From the NCBI RefSeq assembly GCF_900116345.1, contig NZ_FPAH01000003.1:46973-110972 (forward strand): a stretch of DNA of 64,000 nt, written 5' to 3'. Shown here piece by piece: positions 9,492 to 17,780 of the stretch. A program made the position numbers and the translations under genes. The first letter of the stretch is position 1. Each line of letters begins with the position of its first letter. The notes below the pieces were generated by a model, which worked only from the letters and a program-made list of their open reading frames with translations, made no database searches and was not told the origin of the DNA. This DNA is from Succinivibrio dextrinosolvens. Lineage in GTDB: Bacteria; Pseudomonadota; Gammaproteobacteria; Enterobacterales; Succinivibrionaceae.

Positions 9492-10175
9492 ATGTCATCT
9501 ACAACTTTTGGAATTTCTTCAAAAATTACTGCATTTGCCGTTGCTATAACCTTAGCTTTGGGAAGCTGTGGCTGCACTAACATTAAAGATGATTCAACCC
9601 GTACTAAAACCGAAGGTACCTTAGCCGGTGCTGGAATTGGTGCCGCACTTGGTGCAGGTCTGGGGGCCTTATTTGGTGGTAGTAAAGGTGCATTGGCAGG
9701 TGCTGCTATTGGTGCAGGCGTAGGTTCTTTATCTGGATATTTCTACGGTAAGCACGTTGCGGATAAAAAGGCTGAGTATGCTTCTCGAGAAGAATGGCTA
9801 GATGCCTGTATTGATCGTTCTCGTCAGGTAACAGCTGATACAAAGAAATACAATGAGCAATTGAAAAAGGACATTGCTGCTTTAGATAAAGAGACAAAGA
9901 CGCTTACTGCAAAGAATGCAAAAACAGATAAGAAAACCTTAAAAGAAGAGAGCAAAAAGATTGCTTCCCTGCAGTCTGATACAAAAAAGAATATTAGTAA
10001 TCTCGAGAGTGAGGTTGAAAAGCAGAAAACTGTTTTAGCTGATGCTAAGCAAAATGGTAATACACAGGAAGCTAAAATTTTGGATGCCGAGATCAAGAAG
10101 CTGAATGCTCAAATTAAAGAGATGAAGGAATACAACAATAAGCTTGCAAGTATTTCTGCTCGTGTTGCTGTTTAA
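9492..10175 (+). CDS. Glycine-zipper, coiled-coil lipoprotein, module A
   Basis: The 227-residue product has a lipobox ending LGSC, making Cys26 the predicted lipidated residue; the next residue is Gly, not Asp, so outer-membrane sorting is expected by the Lol rule. A glycine-zipper segment (about residues 44-90, repeated GAxIGAxLGA-like units) suggests membrane insertion or oligomerisation. The remainder is a Lys/Asp/Ala-rich coiled coil. AGGGAG precedes ATG 9492 at good spacing. Module B has a counterpart at 48522 with an Ala/Gly/Cys-rich segment followed by coiled coil. Confidence 0.85.
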   Translation: MSSTTFGISSKITAFAVAITLALGSCGCTNIKDDSTRTKTEGTLAGAGIGAALGAGLGALFGGSKGALAGAAIGAGVGSLSGYFYGKHVADKKAEYASREEWLDACIDRSRQVTADTKKYNEQLKKDIAALDKETKTLTAKNAKTDKKTLKEESKKIASLQSDTKKNISNLESEVEKQKTVLADAKQNGNTQEAKILDAEIKKLNAQIKEMKEYNNKLASISARVAV

Positions 10176-10184
10176 GGAGTTTGT

Positions 10185-10658
10185 ATGAGGATTTCTCATT
10201 TTATTGCTGTTTTAGGTCTGGGAGCTTTCATCTGTGGTTGTGCTACAACAGATGATCCAAGAAGCGGAGGTTTGTTCAGTTATAGTCCGACCAAATACGA
10301 AAAGAGGATTAAGGATAGAGAAGAAAGACTTAAGAGTATTGAAGCTGAGCAGCAGAAAGAACAGGCAGAGCAGGCTAGTTTAAAGAAACAGAAGAGCTCC
10401 CTGCAAAAGGAAGTTAATTCTCTGAAGAAAAAGCTCAATTCTTCACAAACCAAGCTTGATAATAATCTTGCCAGCATGAAAAACAGCTCTAACAGTGCTG
10501 AAGTTGCGGCCTTACAGAAGAAAAGTGCTCAAATTAAAAAACAGTCAGCTCAGGTAAATGAGATTGATGATATTGAGAAAAAGAAGGCCGAAATTATAAG
10601 ACTGCAAAAGGAACTTAAGAATCTGGAATTAGAAGCTGATGCTCTAAGCAGACTTTAG
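10185..10658 (+). CDS. Coiled-coil lipoprotein, module A
   Basis: The 157-residue protein has a lipobox ending ICGC (Cys19), followed by Ala, so outer-membrane sorting is predicted. Almost the whole mature chain is a heptad-like coiled coil rich in Lys, Gln, Glu and Ser. The motif YEKRIKDREERLKS aligns with YEKRVNAKSQEIKDL in the module B lipoprotein at 49276, and both end in a helix with EKKAEI/EKKAKV, so the two are paralogues. It starts 9 nt after the glycine-zipper lipoprotein, with AAGGAG before ATG 10185. Confidence 0.85.
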   Translation: MRISHFIAVLGLGAFICGCATTDDPRSGGLFSYSPTKYEKRIKDREERLKSIEAEQQKEQAEQASLKKQKSSLQKEVNSLKKKLNSSQTKLDNNLASMKNSSNSAEVAALQKKSAQIKKQSAQVNEIDDIEKKKAEIIRLQKELKNLELEADALSRL

Positions 10659-10684
10659 TCCTAAGGAATTCAGGAGGAGTAGTA

Positions 10685-11746
10685 ATGATAGTAAATTTAA
10701 AGATTTTATATGTAACCACATTTATTAGCGTTATTACTCCTTCCTGTGTATATGCTGTAGATGAATCATTAGCTGTCAGAAGTTATCTTGAAAAATCTGC
10801 GTACTTAATTGATTCCTCTTCTCTTGAATTCAATGTTGATTCGATAAGGAATTTTAGTTCAGATGCTTTTAACAGCAGTCTAAAAAAATACGATAAATAT
10901 GCCTCATACATGGACAAGGAGAATTTCACAAAAATCAAGAAGATAAATACCAGTAAGATTGGAGGAGTAGGAATGGATCTTGTTTATGACAGACAGAACA
11001 ATATCCGTTGTATTCCTTTTACTGATTCTCCTGCCGATAATTGTGGAATTGAATATCAGGATATTCTGGTTGCAGTTGATCGTATAGATGTCAGAGGTGA
11101 TAGCCTTGAAGAGATAGCCGAACTTATACGAGGTGAGGTAAATACAACCGTAGAGCTGACTATAGAAAAATCTGATGGTCATATGGAGAGCTATGAGATT
11201 GAAAGATTAAATAAAGTTTATAAGGATGTTGAAAAAACAAGTGACGGTCCTGAGACTATAAAAATTAACAGATTTTCAAAAGGAGTTGCTTTATCACTGA
11301 AAAAAGAGCTTTTAAAGCTTTCAACTCCTGATGAAAAAAGAATCTTTATTGATCTTAGAGGTAACACTGGAGGCTTCTTAGAAGAAGGGGCTGAATGTGC
11401 AGCCTTGTTCCTTGAAAAAGGAAAGACAATTTATACATATAAAAGTAAATCCGGTACAGAGGAACACAAGTCTTTAACGGATGGAATAGCGAAAGATAGA
11501 AAAGTCATCATTATCATGGATTCACTTACAGCAAGTTCTGCTGAACTGATGATAAGTGCTTTAAAGAGCAATAATCCTAAGGTTTCAACATACGGTAAGG
11601 TCTCAGCAGGTAAATCTTTAATTCAGGACGTTTTCAATTTAAAAGATGGATCTGTATTAAAGTTTAGCGTTGGTGAGTTGCTTTTTAAGGATCAGGATTA
11701 TGGCTGGCAGGATGTTGGATTAAAGCCAGATGTAGAACAACAATGA
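10685..11746 (+). CDS. Exported PDZ / S41-family (C-terminal processing) peptidase-like protein
   Basis: A signal peptide (to VYAVDE) leads the 353-residue product. A PDZ domain spans about residues 90-180 (GGVGMDLVYD, SPADNCGIEYQDILVAVD). The S41 core follows: FIDLRGNTGGFLEEG, the Ser motif TASSAELM and the Lys motif GKVSAGKSLIQ, corresponding to the Ser-Lys dyad region of CtpA/Tsp proteases. The first helical subdomain contains FNSSLKKYDKYASYMDKE, matching the D-YS-Y (F/Y) element of this family. A periplasmic endopeptidase is likely. AGGAGGAG precedes ATG 10685, and it continues the module A direction with 26-nt spacing, so it may process module or downstream secreted proteins; that is inference. 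Confidence 0.85.
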   Translation: MIVNLKILYVTTFISVITPSCVYAVDESLAVRSYLEKSAYLIDSSSLEFNVDSIRNFSSDAFNSSLKKYDKYASYMDKENFTKIKKINTSKIGGVGMDLVYDRQNNIRCIPFTDSPADNCGIEYQDILVAVDRIDVRGDSLEEIAELIRGEVNTTVELTIEKSDGHMESYEIERLNKVYKDVEKTSDGPETIKINRFSKGVALSLKKELLKLSTPDEKRIFIDLRGNTGGFLEEGAECAALFLEKGKTIYTYKSKSGTEEHKSLTDGIAKDRKVIIIMDSLTASSAELMISALKSNNPKVSTYGKVSAGKSLIQDVFNLKDGSVLKFSVGELLFKDQDYGWQDVGLKPDVEQQ

Positions 11747-11771
11747 ATTAAGTAAAAGTGAGGATTATCCC

Positions 11772-13763
11772 ATGAGAGTAAGTGTTCTTCAGGTGATTTT
11801 ACCTTTAGCTCTTATTACATTAGGCAGTAGCCAAAGTGTATTTGCTGATGTTTCTTATTCTCTTGAATCTTCAGGTAAGGATGAAGCTTCTGCTTTGGGT
11901 AATCTCAGAATGGCTGCCTTAAGAGAATATGTGTCTACAGTTGTCACCAAGGATGATTTAAAGAAGAACTCAAAGGTTTTTCGTAATGAGATTTTTCTAA
12001 AAGTAAACAATCTGACCAAAACAGATGATTCTATTGAGTACAGAAAAGAGAATAAAAAAACTTTTGCAAAGGGAACTGTTATTGTTGATGATTCTTCGAT
12101 TCAGCAGATTTTATCCAATAATTCGATATTAACCTCAATAGTAACGAAAAATACAGAAAACAGTTTATCATCTGCAAAAACGGTTAACTCAGGGGATGAA
12201 TCACCTGTTCAAAGTCCTTCTTCACAAAGCTCTGCTTCTTTAGAAAGTAGTATTCCAAAGTCTGATGATACTGCTGTGACTGCATCTTTAAATGATAAGA
12301 ATTCAGATAATAGCGCTGAAATCGCAACAAATGCCCAAAATGATCTGTTAAAGGACAATTTAGATAAAAATACCTCTACTAACGAGCCAGTTTCTCAGAC
12401 TGCAGACAATTCTCAGGTTCAATCTCAGACTGCAGAAGTTGCTAATAATGGTCAGGACAATATAGATAAATCAGTTTCAGAGAATAACTCTTCTAATCTT
12501 ATCCCAAAAAGTCCTGCCGAGTATTTTAAGCAAAAGGGTACTCGTGAGGAAAAAATTGCTGAGTTAAAGAAAGATCTTCAAAATGGTCATAATCCAAATG
12601 GAGACATTTATGCAGGTGGATTTGTAATGCCTCTTTTGATCTTCTCTTTAAAGGAGAACGATCCTGATCTTGTAAAACTACTTGTAAGTAAAGGGGCTGA
12701 TGTTAACAAAGAGTTTAAGGAATTTGATGATCCTCCTGCTTCTCCTCTTTATTATTATCTCGATAAACACCAGATGGGCAAGTCAAGAGATCTTTTTAAT
12801 CTTGAAATTGTAAAGATCCTTGTTGAAGGCGGTGCTGATATTGGCTACAAGAGAGGAAAGCATTCTGTAAATGAACTTATGCTTTCAAGTCCTTATGAGA
12901 TTCAGTCTTATTATCTGTCACTAAGTCCAGATCTTTCGGATTATAAGGATGTTGCTTCTAAATATCTGAAGTCAGATTCTGAAAATCCTCATCATCTTGA
13001 AGTTTTCTCAAAACTGTTATCTTTAGGCTTAGATCCTAATTATATGGTAGGTAAGACTCCGTTACTGTTAAAGGCTTACGAGGATAAAGGAATCGAGTAT
13101 GCGAAAGCTCTTTTGGAGAACAAAGCCAATCCAAATATCGAATATTCAGACAAGCCAATTATATTTGAGGCTGTGAATAAAAAAGATCTGGAATTTATTA
13201 AGTTACTAGTTTCATCTGGTGCTGATATTAACGCCGTAACTAAGAATGGAGAGACTCCTCTTCTCAGCGCAATTGAAGATTCATTGGGAATTGATTTAAT
13301 TAAAGTCTTACTTGATTTAAAAGCAGATCCAAACCTCGCAAAGAAGGATGATGATAATAAATCTCCACTTATGTACGCTATAGAACAGAAGACAGTCTCA
13401 ATGGAGCTTATTGATGCTCTTATATCTCATGGGGCTGATGTCAATGCAAAAGATACAGATGAAGGCTTTACACCTTTGCTTTATGCAATTGAATCTGGCA
13501 AGTCACCATATATAGATGTAATAAAAAAACTTCTTGAAGCAGGGGCAGATCCAAATGTTGTGGATGATTATGGATATCCAGTGATTGCTCATGCATTTGA
13601 AGCAAAGTCCCCTGAGACAGTGAAACTCCTGATTGATAAAGGTGTTGATTTAAAAAAGGCATTAGCTTTGGTTGTGGAAGATAAGACTGTTGAACAACAT
13701 CTTAAGGACGATGACGAAGCCAATTTTAATGAAATCTTAAAATATCTTAAAGAGCATCAGTAG
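11772..13763 (+). CDS. Exported ankyrin-repeat protein with LPP20/FlgT-like N-domain
   Basis: The 663-residue protein has a signal peptide ending SVFADV. A ~90-residue N-domain begins SYSLESSGKDEASALGNLRM and resembles LPP20/FlgT-N folds (a strand, then a long Ala-rich helix, then strands). A Ser/Gln/Asn-rich low-complexity linker follows (about 125-245), then about nine ankyrin repeats from residue ~265 to the end, shown by GADVN / GADPN / GADIN loops. Exported ankyrin arrays usually bind proteins. The N-domain is shared with 13797 and 17777, so these are paralogous secreted proteins built on a common head. The Ser/Gln linker suggests a flexible periplasmic or surface tether. Confidence 0.85.
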   Translation: MRVSVLQVILPLALITLGSSQSVFADVSYSLESSGKDEASALGNLRMAALREYVSTVVTKDDLKKNSKVFRNEIFLKVNNLTKTDDSIEYRKENKKTFAKGTVIVDDSSIQQILSNNSILTSIVTKNTENSLSSAKTVNSGDESPVQSPSSQSSASLESSIPKSDDTAVTASLNDKNSDNSAEIATNAQNDLLKDNLDKNTSTNEPVSQTADNSQVQSQTAEVANNGQDNIDKSVSENNSSNLIPKSPAEYFKQKGTREEKIAELKKDLQNGHNPNGDIYAGGFVMPLLIFSLKENDPDLVKLLVSKGADVNKEFKEFDDPPASPLYYYLDKHQMGKSRDLFNLEIVKILVEGGADIGYKRGKHSVNELMLSSPYEIQSYYLSLSPDLSDYKDVASKYLKSDSENPHHLEVFSKLLSLGLDPNYMVGKTPLLLKAYEDKGIEYAKALLENKANPNIEYSDKPIIFEAVNKKDLEFIKLLVSSGADINAVTKNGETPLLSAIEDSLGIDLIKVLLDLKADPNLAKKDDDNKSPLMYAIEQKTVSMELIDALISHGADVNAKDTDEGFTPLLYAIESGKSPYIDVIKKLLEAGADPNVVDDYGYPVIAHAFEAKSPETVKLLIDKGVDLKKALALVVEDKTVEQHLKDDDEANFNEILKYLKEHQ

Positions 13764-13796
13764 CATTTTTTATAGAGAATGACATAAGGATAAGTT

Positions 13797-16223
13797 ATGA
13801 AGAACCTTAACAGAAGCTTGATAAATCTTGCCGTAGTAGGCTGTATTGCCATATTTTCAGAAAGTGTTATTGCCTCATCCTATGAGCTTGAGGCAACTGG
13901 AAAGGATGAAGCAGCTGCTTTAGGCAATCTGAAAATGGCAGCATTGCGAGCTGAGGTTCAGAAGACCTTATCAAAAGACGAGATGAAGCAGAATGCAAAA
14001 CTCCTGCGAAATGAGGTCTTTTTAAAGGTAAATGATTTTACACATGAATCAGGTACCCCAGCTTATAGCACTGAGAATAACAAGGTAAAGGTAAAAGGTT
14101 CAATTGAGGTTGACTCAGATAAGCTTTTGTCGGTTTTGGGTAAGGCTCCATTGGTAAAAGAAGGTGCTGTCAAAGCAGATACCTCAGATACCAAATCAGA
14201 GGTTCAGATTGCTCAAAATACAGCCCTTAATCCGGTTTCTTCTCAGACAGAAGATGCTTTATCGATCTCTAATTCTGAAAAGACAGATTCTTCTGGTAGT
14301 AAGGGGGATTTTGCTGCTGAAAATATACCAGATTCAACTGTTCAGACCAGACAAACTAACGTATCTGAAGAAATTTCACAGAGGGGCTCTGATTCTAATT
14401 CTGTCTCTCCGGAATCTGCAGCTGGGTTTGAGGTGCTAAAGGTTGCTCATGTTTCAGCTTCAGAAGAGGAAAACCAAAAGTTCAGACAGAAAACTTTAAC
14501 AGGATTTACAAAGATTGAAGAAATAGAGAGTTTCATAAAATCAGGATGTGACCCTAATGTTTTGGGAACAAGAGATTTTGGTTCAAAGAAATCTGCTAAG
14601 GTTCCTTTATTGTTCAGTTATGTTGCCTGGAAACAGGCTCAAGTTGAAGTAGTAAAACTTCTTTGTGAATCCGGAGCCTGGTATAACTGGCAGAATGAGG
14701 AAGGCACTCTTTGTATTGCATCAGAGATACTTAATTCTAAAGAGGAAATTATTAATTACTGGTTGAGTCTCAAGCCTGATTTAAAGCGACTCAAAATGAT
14801 TAATTTCTATAACGGAAATCAAGAGAACCTTTTAAGAAATTGGCTGGATAGAAGAGATTCAAAAGATATAAAAGACCATTTGGGAATCTTTAAAAAACTG
14901 CTTGAGCTGGGGGCAGATCCTAATGTCAGCTTGAATCTAGAGCCATTGATTTGGACAGTATATGAAAAAACAGGCTCTGAATATGCGAAAGCTATGCTGG
15001 AAAAAGGCGCTGATCCAAATGCATATATTGGAACGAATGGTTCGTTTCCTCGTCAGGTCCTAAAAGATAATGATGAAGTTTTGCTGGATTCAATGATTGC
15101 ACATGGGTTAAATGTAAAAGAAACTCCAACAGATGGTAAAGGTCTCTTAAATAATTATCTCCACATGTTTTACAGATGGCGTGACAACAAACCAACCGCT
15201 CAAATTGTAAAGAAACTTGTTGAAGCTGGAGCTGACTACAATTGGGAGAGTGATGACGGCTCAAGCTCCATTGCTGAATCTGTTGTATCAACCAAAGACT
15301 ATGACATTGTTGAATACTGGCTTAGCCTGAATCCTGATTTAAAAAAACTAAAATCTTATGAAAGTCTGAAAGTCAGTTTATTAGATAGGCTATTGTCCTT
15401 TAAAAATGTTGAGGATCAGAGAAATAAGGAGCTCTTTAAAAAATTACTTCAAATCGGATGTGATCCTAATGGTCTGGTTCGTGGTCGCTATCCTATTCTT
15501 AAGGAAGCATACGAAACAGGAGGAGTTGATTACGCGAAATTACTTCTTGATTCAGGTGCAGATGCAAATATAGTTGACTACTATAAAGATCCTTTAATTT
15601 TCTATGCTAATGAAAATAAAGACCTTAATCTTCTGAAATTATTAAAAGAATACAAAGCCGATGTTAATGCTTTTAATCATCGTCAGGAGTCTATGCTCCT
15701 ATCTGCCATAAGCGATAATTCTGTTTCTCTCGAGTATATCCAGGGGCTTTTAGATTTAGGCTGTGATGTAAATGTTGCCGATAAACGCGGCATTACTCCT
15801 CTAATGAAAGCAGTTTCAGATTACAGTGAAAAAAATGAAAAAATTGTTGATGAGCTGTTGAATGGGGGCGCTGATGTAAATGCCGTTTCTGATAAAAAGC
15901 GTACTGCACTGATTTACGCAATTTCTCAACCTGAAACTCCATCAATCAGTGTTATAGATAAGCTTTTATCTAAGGGAGCAAATATTGATGCTCAAGACGA
16001 GGATGGAGCCACTGCACTAACTTTTGCAATGTCAACCGGTGATATAGATATAGTAAAGCATCTTATTGACAAAAAGGCAGATGTTAATCTTGCGTTAAGT
16101 CCATCCACTAAGATAAAGAATAAAGATGGGCAGTATGAAGAAAAAACTTTAAAGCAAATTCTCAAAGAAACTGACAATGAATCAGTAAAAGAACTAAAGA
16201 TCGTACTAAAAAAATACTTATAG
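13797..16223 (+). CDS. Exported ankyrin-repeat protein with LPP20/FlgT-like N-domain (longer paralogue)
   Basis: This 808-residue protein has a signal peptide ending VIASS and the same head domain as its neighbour (YELEATGKDEAAALGNLKM, residues ~28-115), then a Ser/Thr-rich linker to about residue 220. Roughly thirteen ankyrin-like units follow, with GADPN, GCDPN, GADYN and GADVN loops. Two segments within it are near duplicates (GAWYNWQNEEGT and GADYNWESDDGS, each followed by an YWLSL-PDLK motif), showing internal block duplication. It starts 33 nt after the previous gene with AAGGA before ATG 13797. Targets are unknown. Confidence 0.85.
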   Translation: MKNLNRSLINLAVVGCIAIFSESVIASSYELEATGKDEAAALGNLKMAALRAEVQKTLSKDEMKQNAKLLRNEVFLKVNDFTHESGTPAYSTENNKVKVKGSIEVDSDKLLSVLGKAPLVKEGAVKADTSDTKSEVQIAQNTALNPVSSQTEDALSISNSEKTDSSGSKGDFAAENIPDSTVQTRQTNVSEEISQRGSDSNSVSPESAAGFEVLKVAHVSASEEENQKFRQKTLTGFTKIEEIESFIKSGCDPNVLGTRDFGSKKSAKVPLLFSYVAWKQAQVEVVKLLCESGAWYNWQNEEGTLCIASEILNSKEEIINYWLSLKPDLKRLKMINFYNGNQENLLRNWLDRRDSKDIKDHLGIFKKLLELGADPNVSLNLEPLIWTVYEKTGSEYAKAMLEKGADPNAYIGTNGSFPRQVLKDNDEVLLDSMIAHGLNVKETPTDGKGLLNNYLHMFYRWRDNKPTAQIVKKLVEAGADYNWESDDGSSSIAESVVSTKDYDIVEYWLSLNPDLKKLKSYESLKVSLLDRLLSFKNVEDQRNKELFKKLLQIGCDPNGLVRGRYPILKEAYETGGVDYAKLLLDSGADANIVDYYKDPLIFYANENKDLNLLKLLKEYKADVNAFNHRQESMLLSAISDNSVSLEYIQGLLDLGCDVNVADKRGITPLMKAVSDYSEKNEKIVDELLNGGADVNAVSDKKRTALIYAISQPETPSISVIDKLLSKGANIDAQDEDGATALTFAMSTGDIDIVKHLIDKKADVNLALSPSTKIKNKDGQYEEKTLKQILKETDNESVKELKIVLKKYL

Positions 16224-16277
16224 AAGACCTTTAATTAACTCTCTAAGTACAAAACTCTTTATTGTTAGGAGCCACTA

Positions 16278-17780
16278 ATGGGTATAGTTAACTTTTTGAA
16301 AAGAGCTTTGATTATCCTAGTTTTTAGCATTATTTCCAATGTTTATGCAGCTAACTCAAAGGAGTTGATTAATGCTGTAGTCTATAGCGGCTCACAATAT
16401 TCCGAGAGTACAGAAAAGAAAATTACAGAGTTTCTAGATAAAGGTGATGTAAACCTTAATTCTCAAATAGGCAACCGTTCTCTATTTAGTTTTATTACCC
16501 AAAGAGCTAAAACTCCAGATCTGATAAAAAAGGCCTTAGATAAAGGAGCTGATCCTAATTTAAAAGGTGTCTATGGTTTTACCCCTTTTATGATTGCTGC
16601 TGCATTAAGAGAATCCAAATTTATTGAACCATTCTTAAGTTCCGGAAAAGTCGATTTTACACTTAAAGCTGACAATCAGGAAAATGCTCTTCTTTTTGCT
16701 GAAAGCAATGATTCTGATAAGACCGCAATTGTCAAAATTCTAGAGTCTAAACCTCCTGTTGAAGCTATAAATTCTCCTGGAGGAGATGGTGATTATCTGA
16801 TTTTCAGGCTGTTTAGACGTAATTCCTTATATTCAAAATTCTACCCTCATCAGGAACAGGCTTTTAGACTGCTTGGAGAACTTAAAGCAGATTTCAATCT
16901 TATTGGTAAGGATGGAGTTAGTGTCCTTCAAAAAACTTTGGGTGATTCTTCTCGATCTTTGTCATTTTCTCCTGAAAATGTCGAACTGCTTTTGAACTGC
17001 GGCGCTAAAGTTAACACCAAAAATAATTACGGTGACACTGCTCTTCACTTTATTCTCGATTATCCAATTGATAATGAAAAAAACACCAATCTGTTAAAGC
17101 TATTTCTCTCTAAAGGTGAAGATCTTGAGGTTAGGGACAAAGAGGGCAATACACCTCTTTTAAGACTGTTTGCCTTACTAAAAGGTAACAGATCTGAATC
17201 ATCACTAATGAATGCTTTGAATCTTCTGCTTGAACATAATGCCAAAACAGATGCCGTGAATAATTCCGGTCTGAATGTGATGATGGCTGCTGCAGCAAAT
17301 GGTTGTTCAAAATGTGTAACAAGGTTACTTGAAGCTAAAGCTCCTCTTGATTATGACAATTCTTTCAATCCTATTTTGTTCTATGCGCTAAAAGGGGAGA
17401 TGAGTAACGAGGGAATTGAGACTTTGATAAAGGCTGGAGCTGATGTTAATGCACCTAATAGCAACGGAATGACTCCTTTAATGGCAGCACTGCAGCTTTC
17501 ACTTGAATCAAGACTTATCGAGACTTTGATAAAACATGGGGCAGATGTTAATAAAGCTGATAATGATGGACATACTCCTCTGATGACAATGGGGCTTTAT
17601 GATCCCAAAAACAGCATTGTAAGGGCCCTTCTTAAGGCAGGAGCAGATCCTTCTGTTAAGGATAAGAATGGTAAAAGTGCTTTAGATTACCTAAGAAGCA
17701 GTGTGTTGTACTCTCATCCAAAATACACAAAAGAGAGTCATGAAGTCGAGGCATATCTTAGCGGAGAGAAAAAACTATGA
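16278..17780 (+). CDS. Exported ankyrin-repeat protein without the N-terminal head domain
   Basis: The 500-residue protein has a signal peptide (MGIVNFLKR, hydrophobic run, NVYAAN) and then ankyrin repeats almost from the start; about eleven units are visible with GADPN, GAKVN, GADVN and NGxTPLM loops. It lacks the LPP20-like head found in 11772 and 13797. AGGAG precedes ATG 16278. The stop codon overlaps the next start (ATGA at 17777-17780), so it is translationally coupled to the 1374-aa protein and may act with it. Confidence 0.85.
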   Translation: MGIVNFLKRALIILVFSIISNVYAANSKELINAVVYSGSQYSESTEKKITEFLDKGDVNLNSQIGNRSLFSFITQRAKTPDLIKKALDKGADPNLKGVYGFTPFMIAAALRESKFIEPFLSSGKVDFTLKADNQENALLFAESNDSDKTAIVKILESKPPVEAINSPGGDGDYLIFRLFRRNSLYSKFYPHQEQAFRLLGELKADFNLIGKDGVSVLQKTLGDSSRSLSFSPENVELLLNCGAKVNTKNNYGDTALHFILDYPIDNEKNTNLLKLFLSKGEDLEVRDKEGNTPLLRLFALLKGNRSESSLMNALNLLLEHNAKTDAVNNSGLNVMMAAAANGCSKCVTRLLEAKAPLDYDNSFNPILFYALKGEMSNEGIETLIKAGADVNAPNSNGMTPLMAALQLSLESRLIETLIKHGADVNKADNDGHTPLMTMGLYDPKNSIVRALLKAGADPSVKDKNGKSALDYLRSSVLYSHPKYTKESHEVEAYLSGEKKL

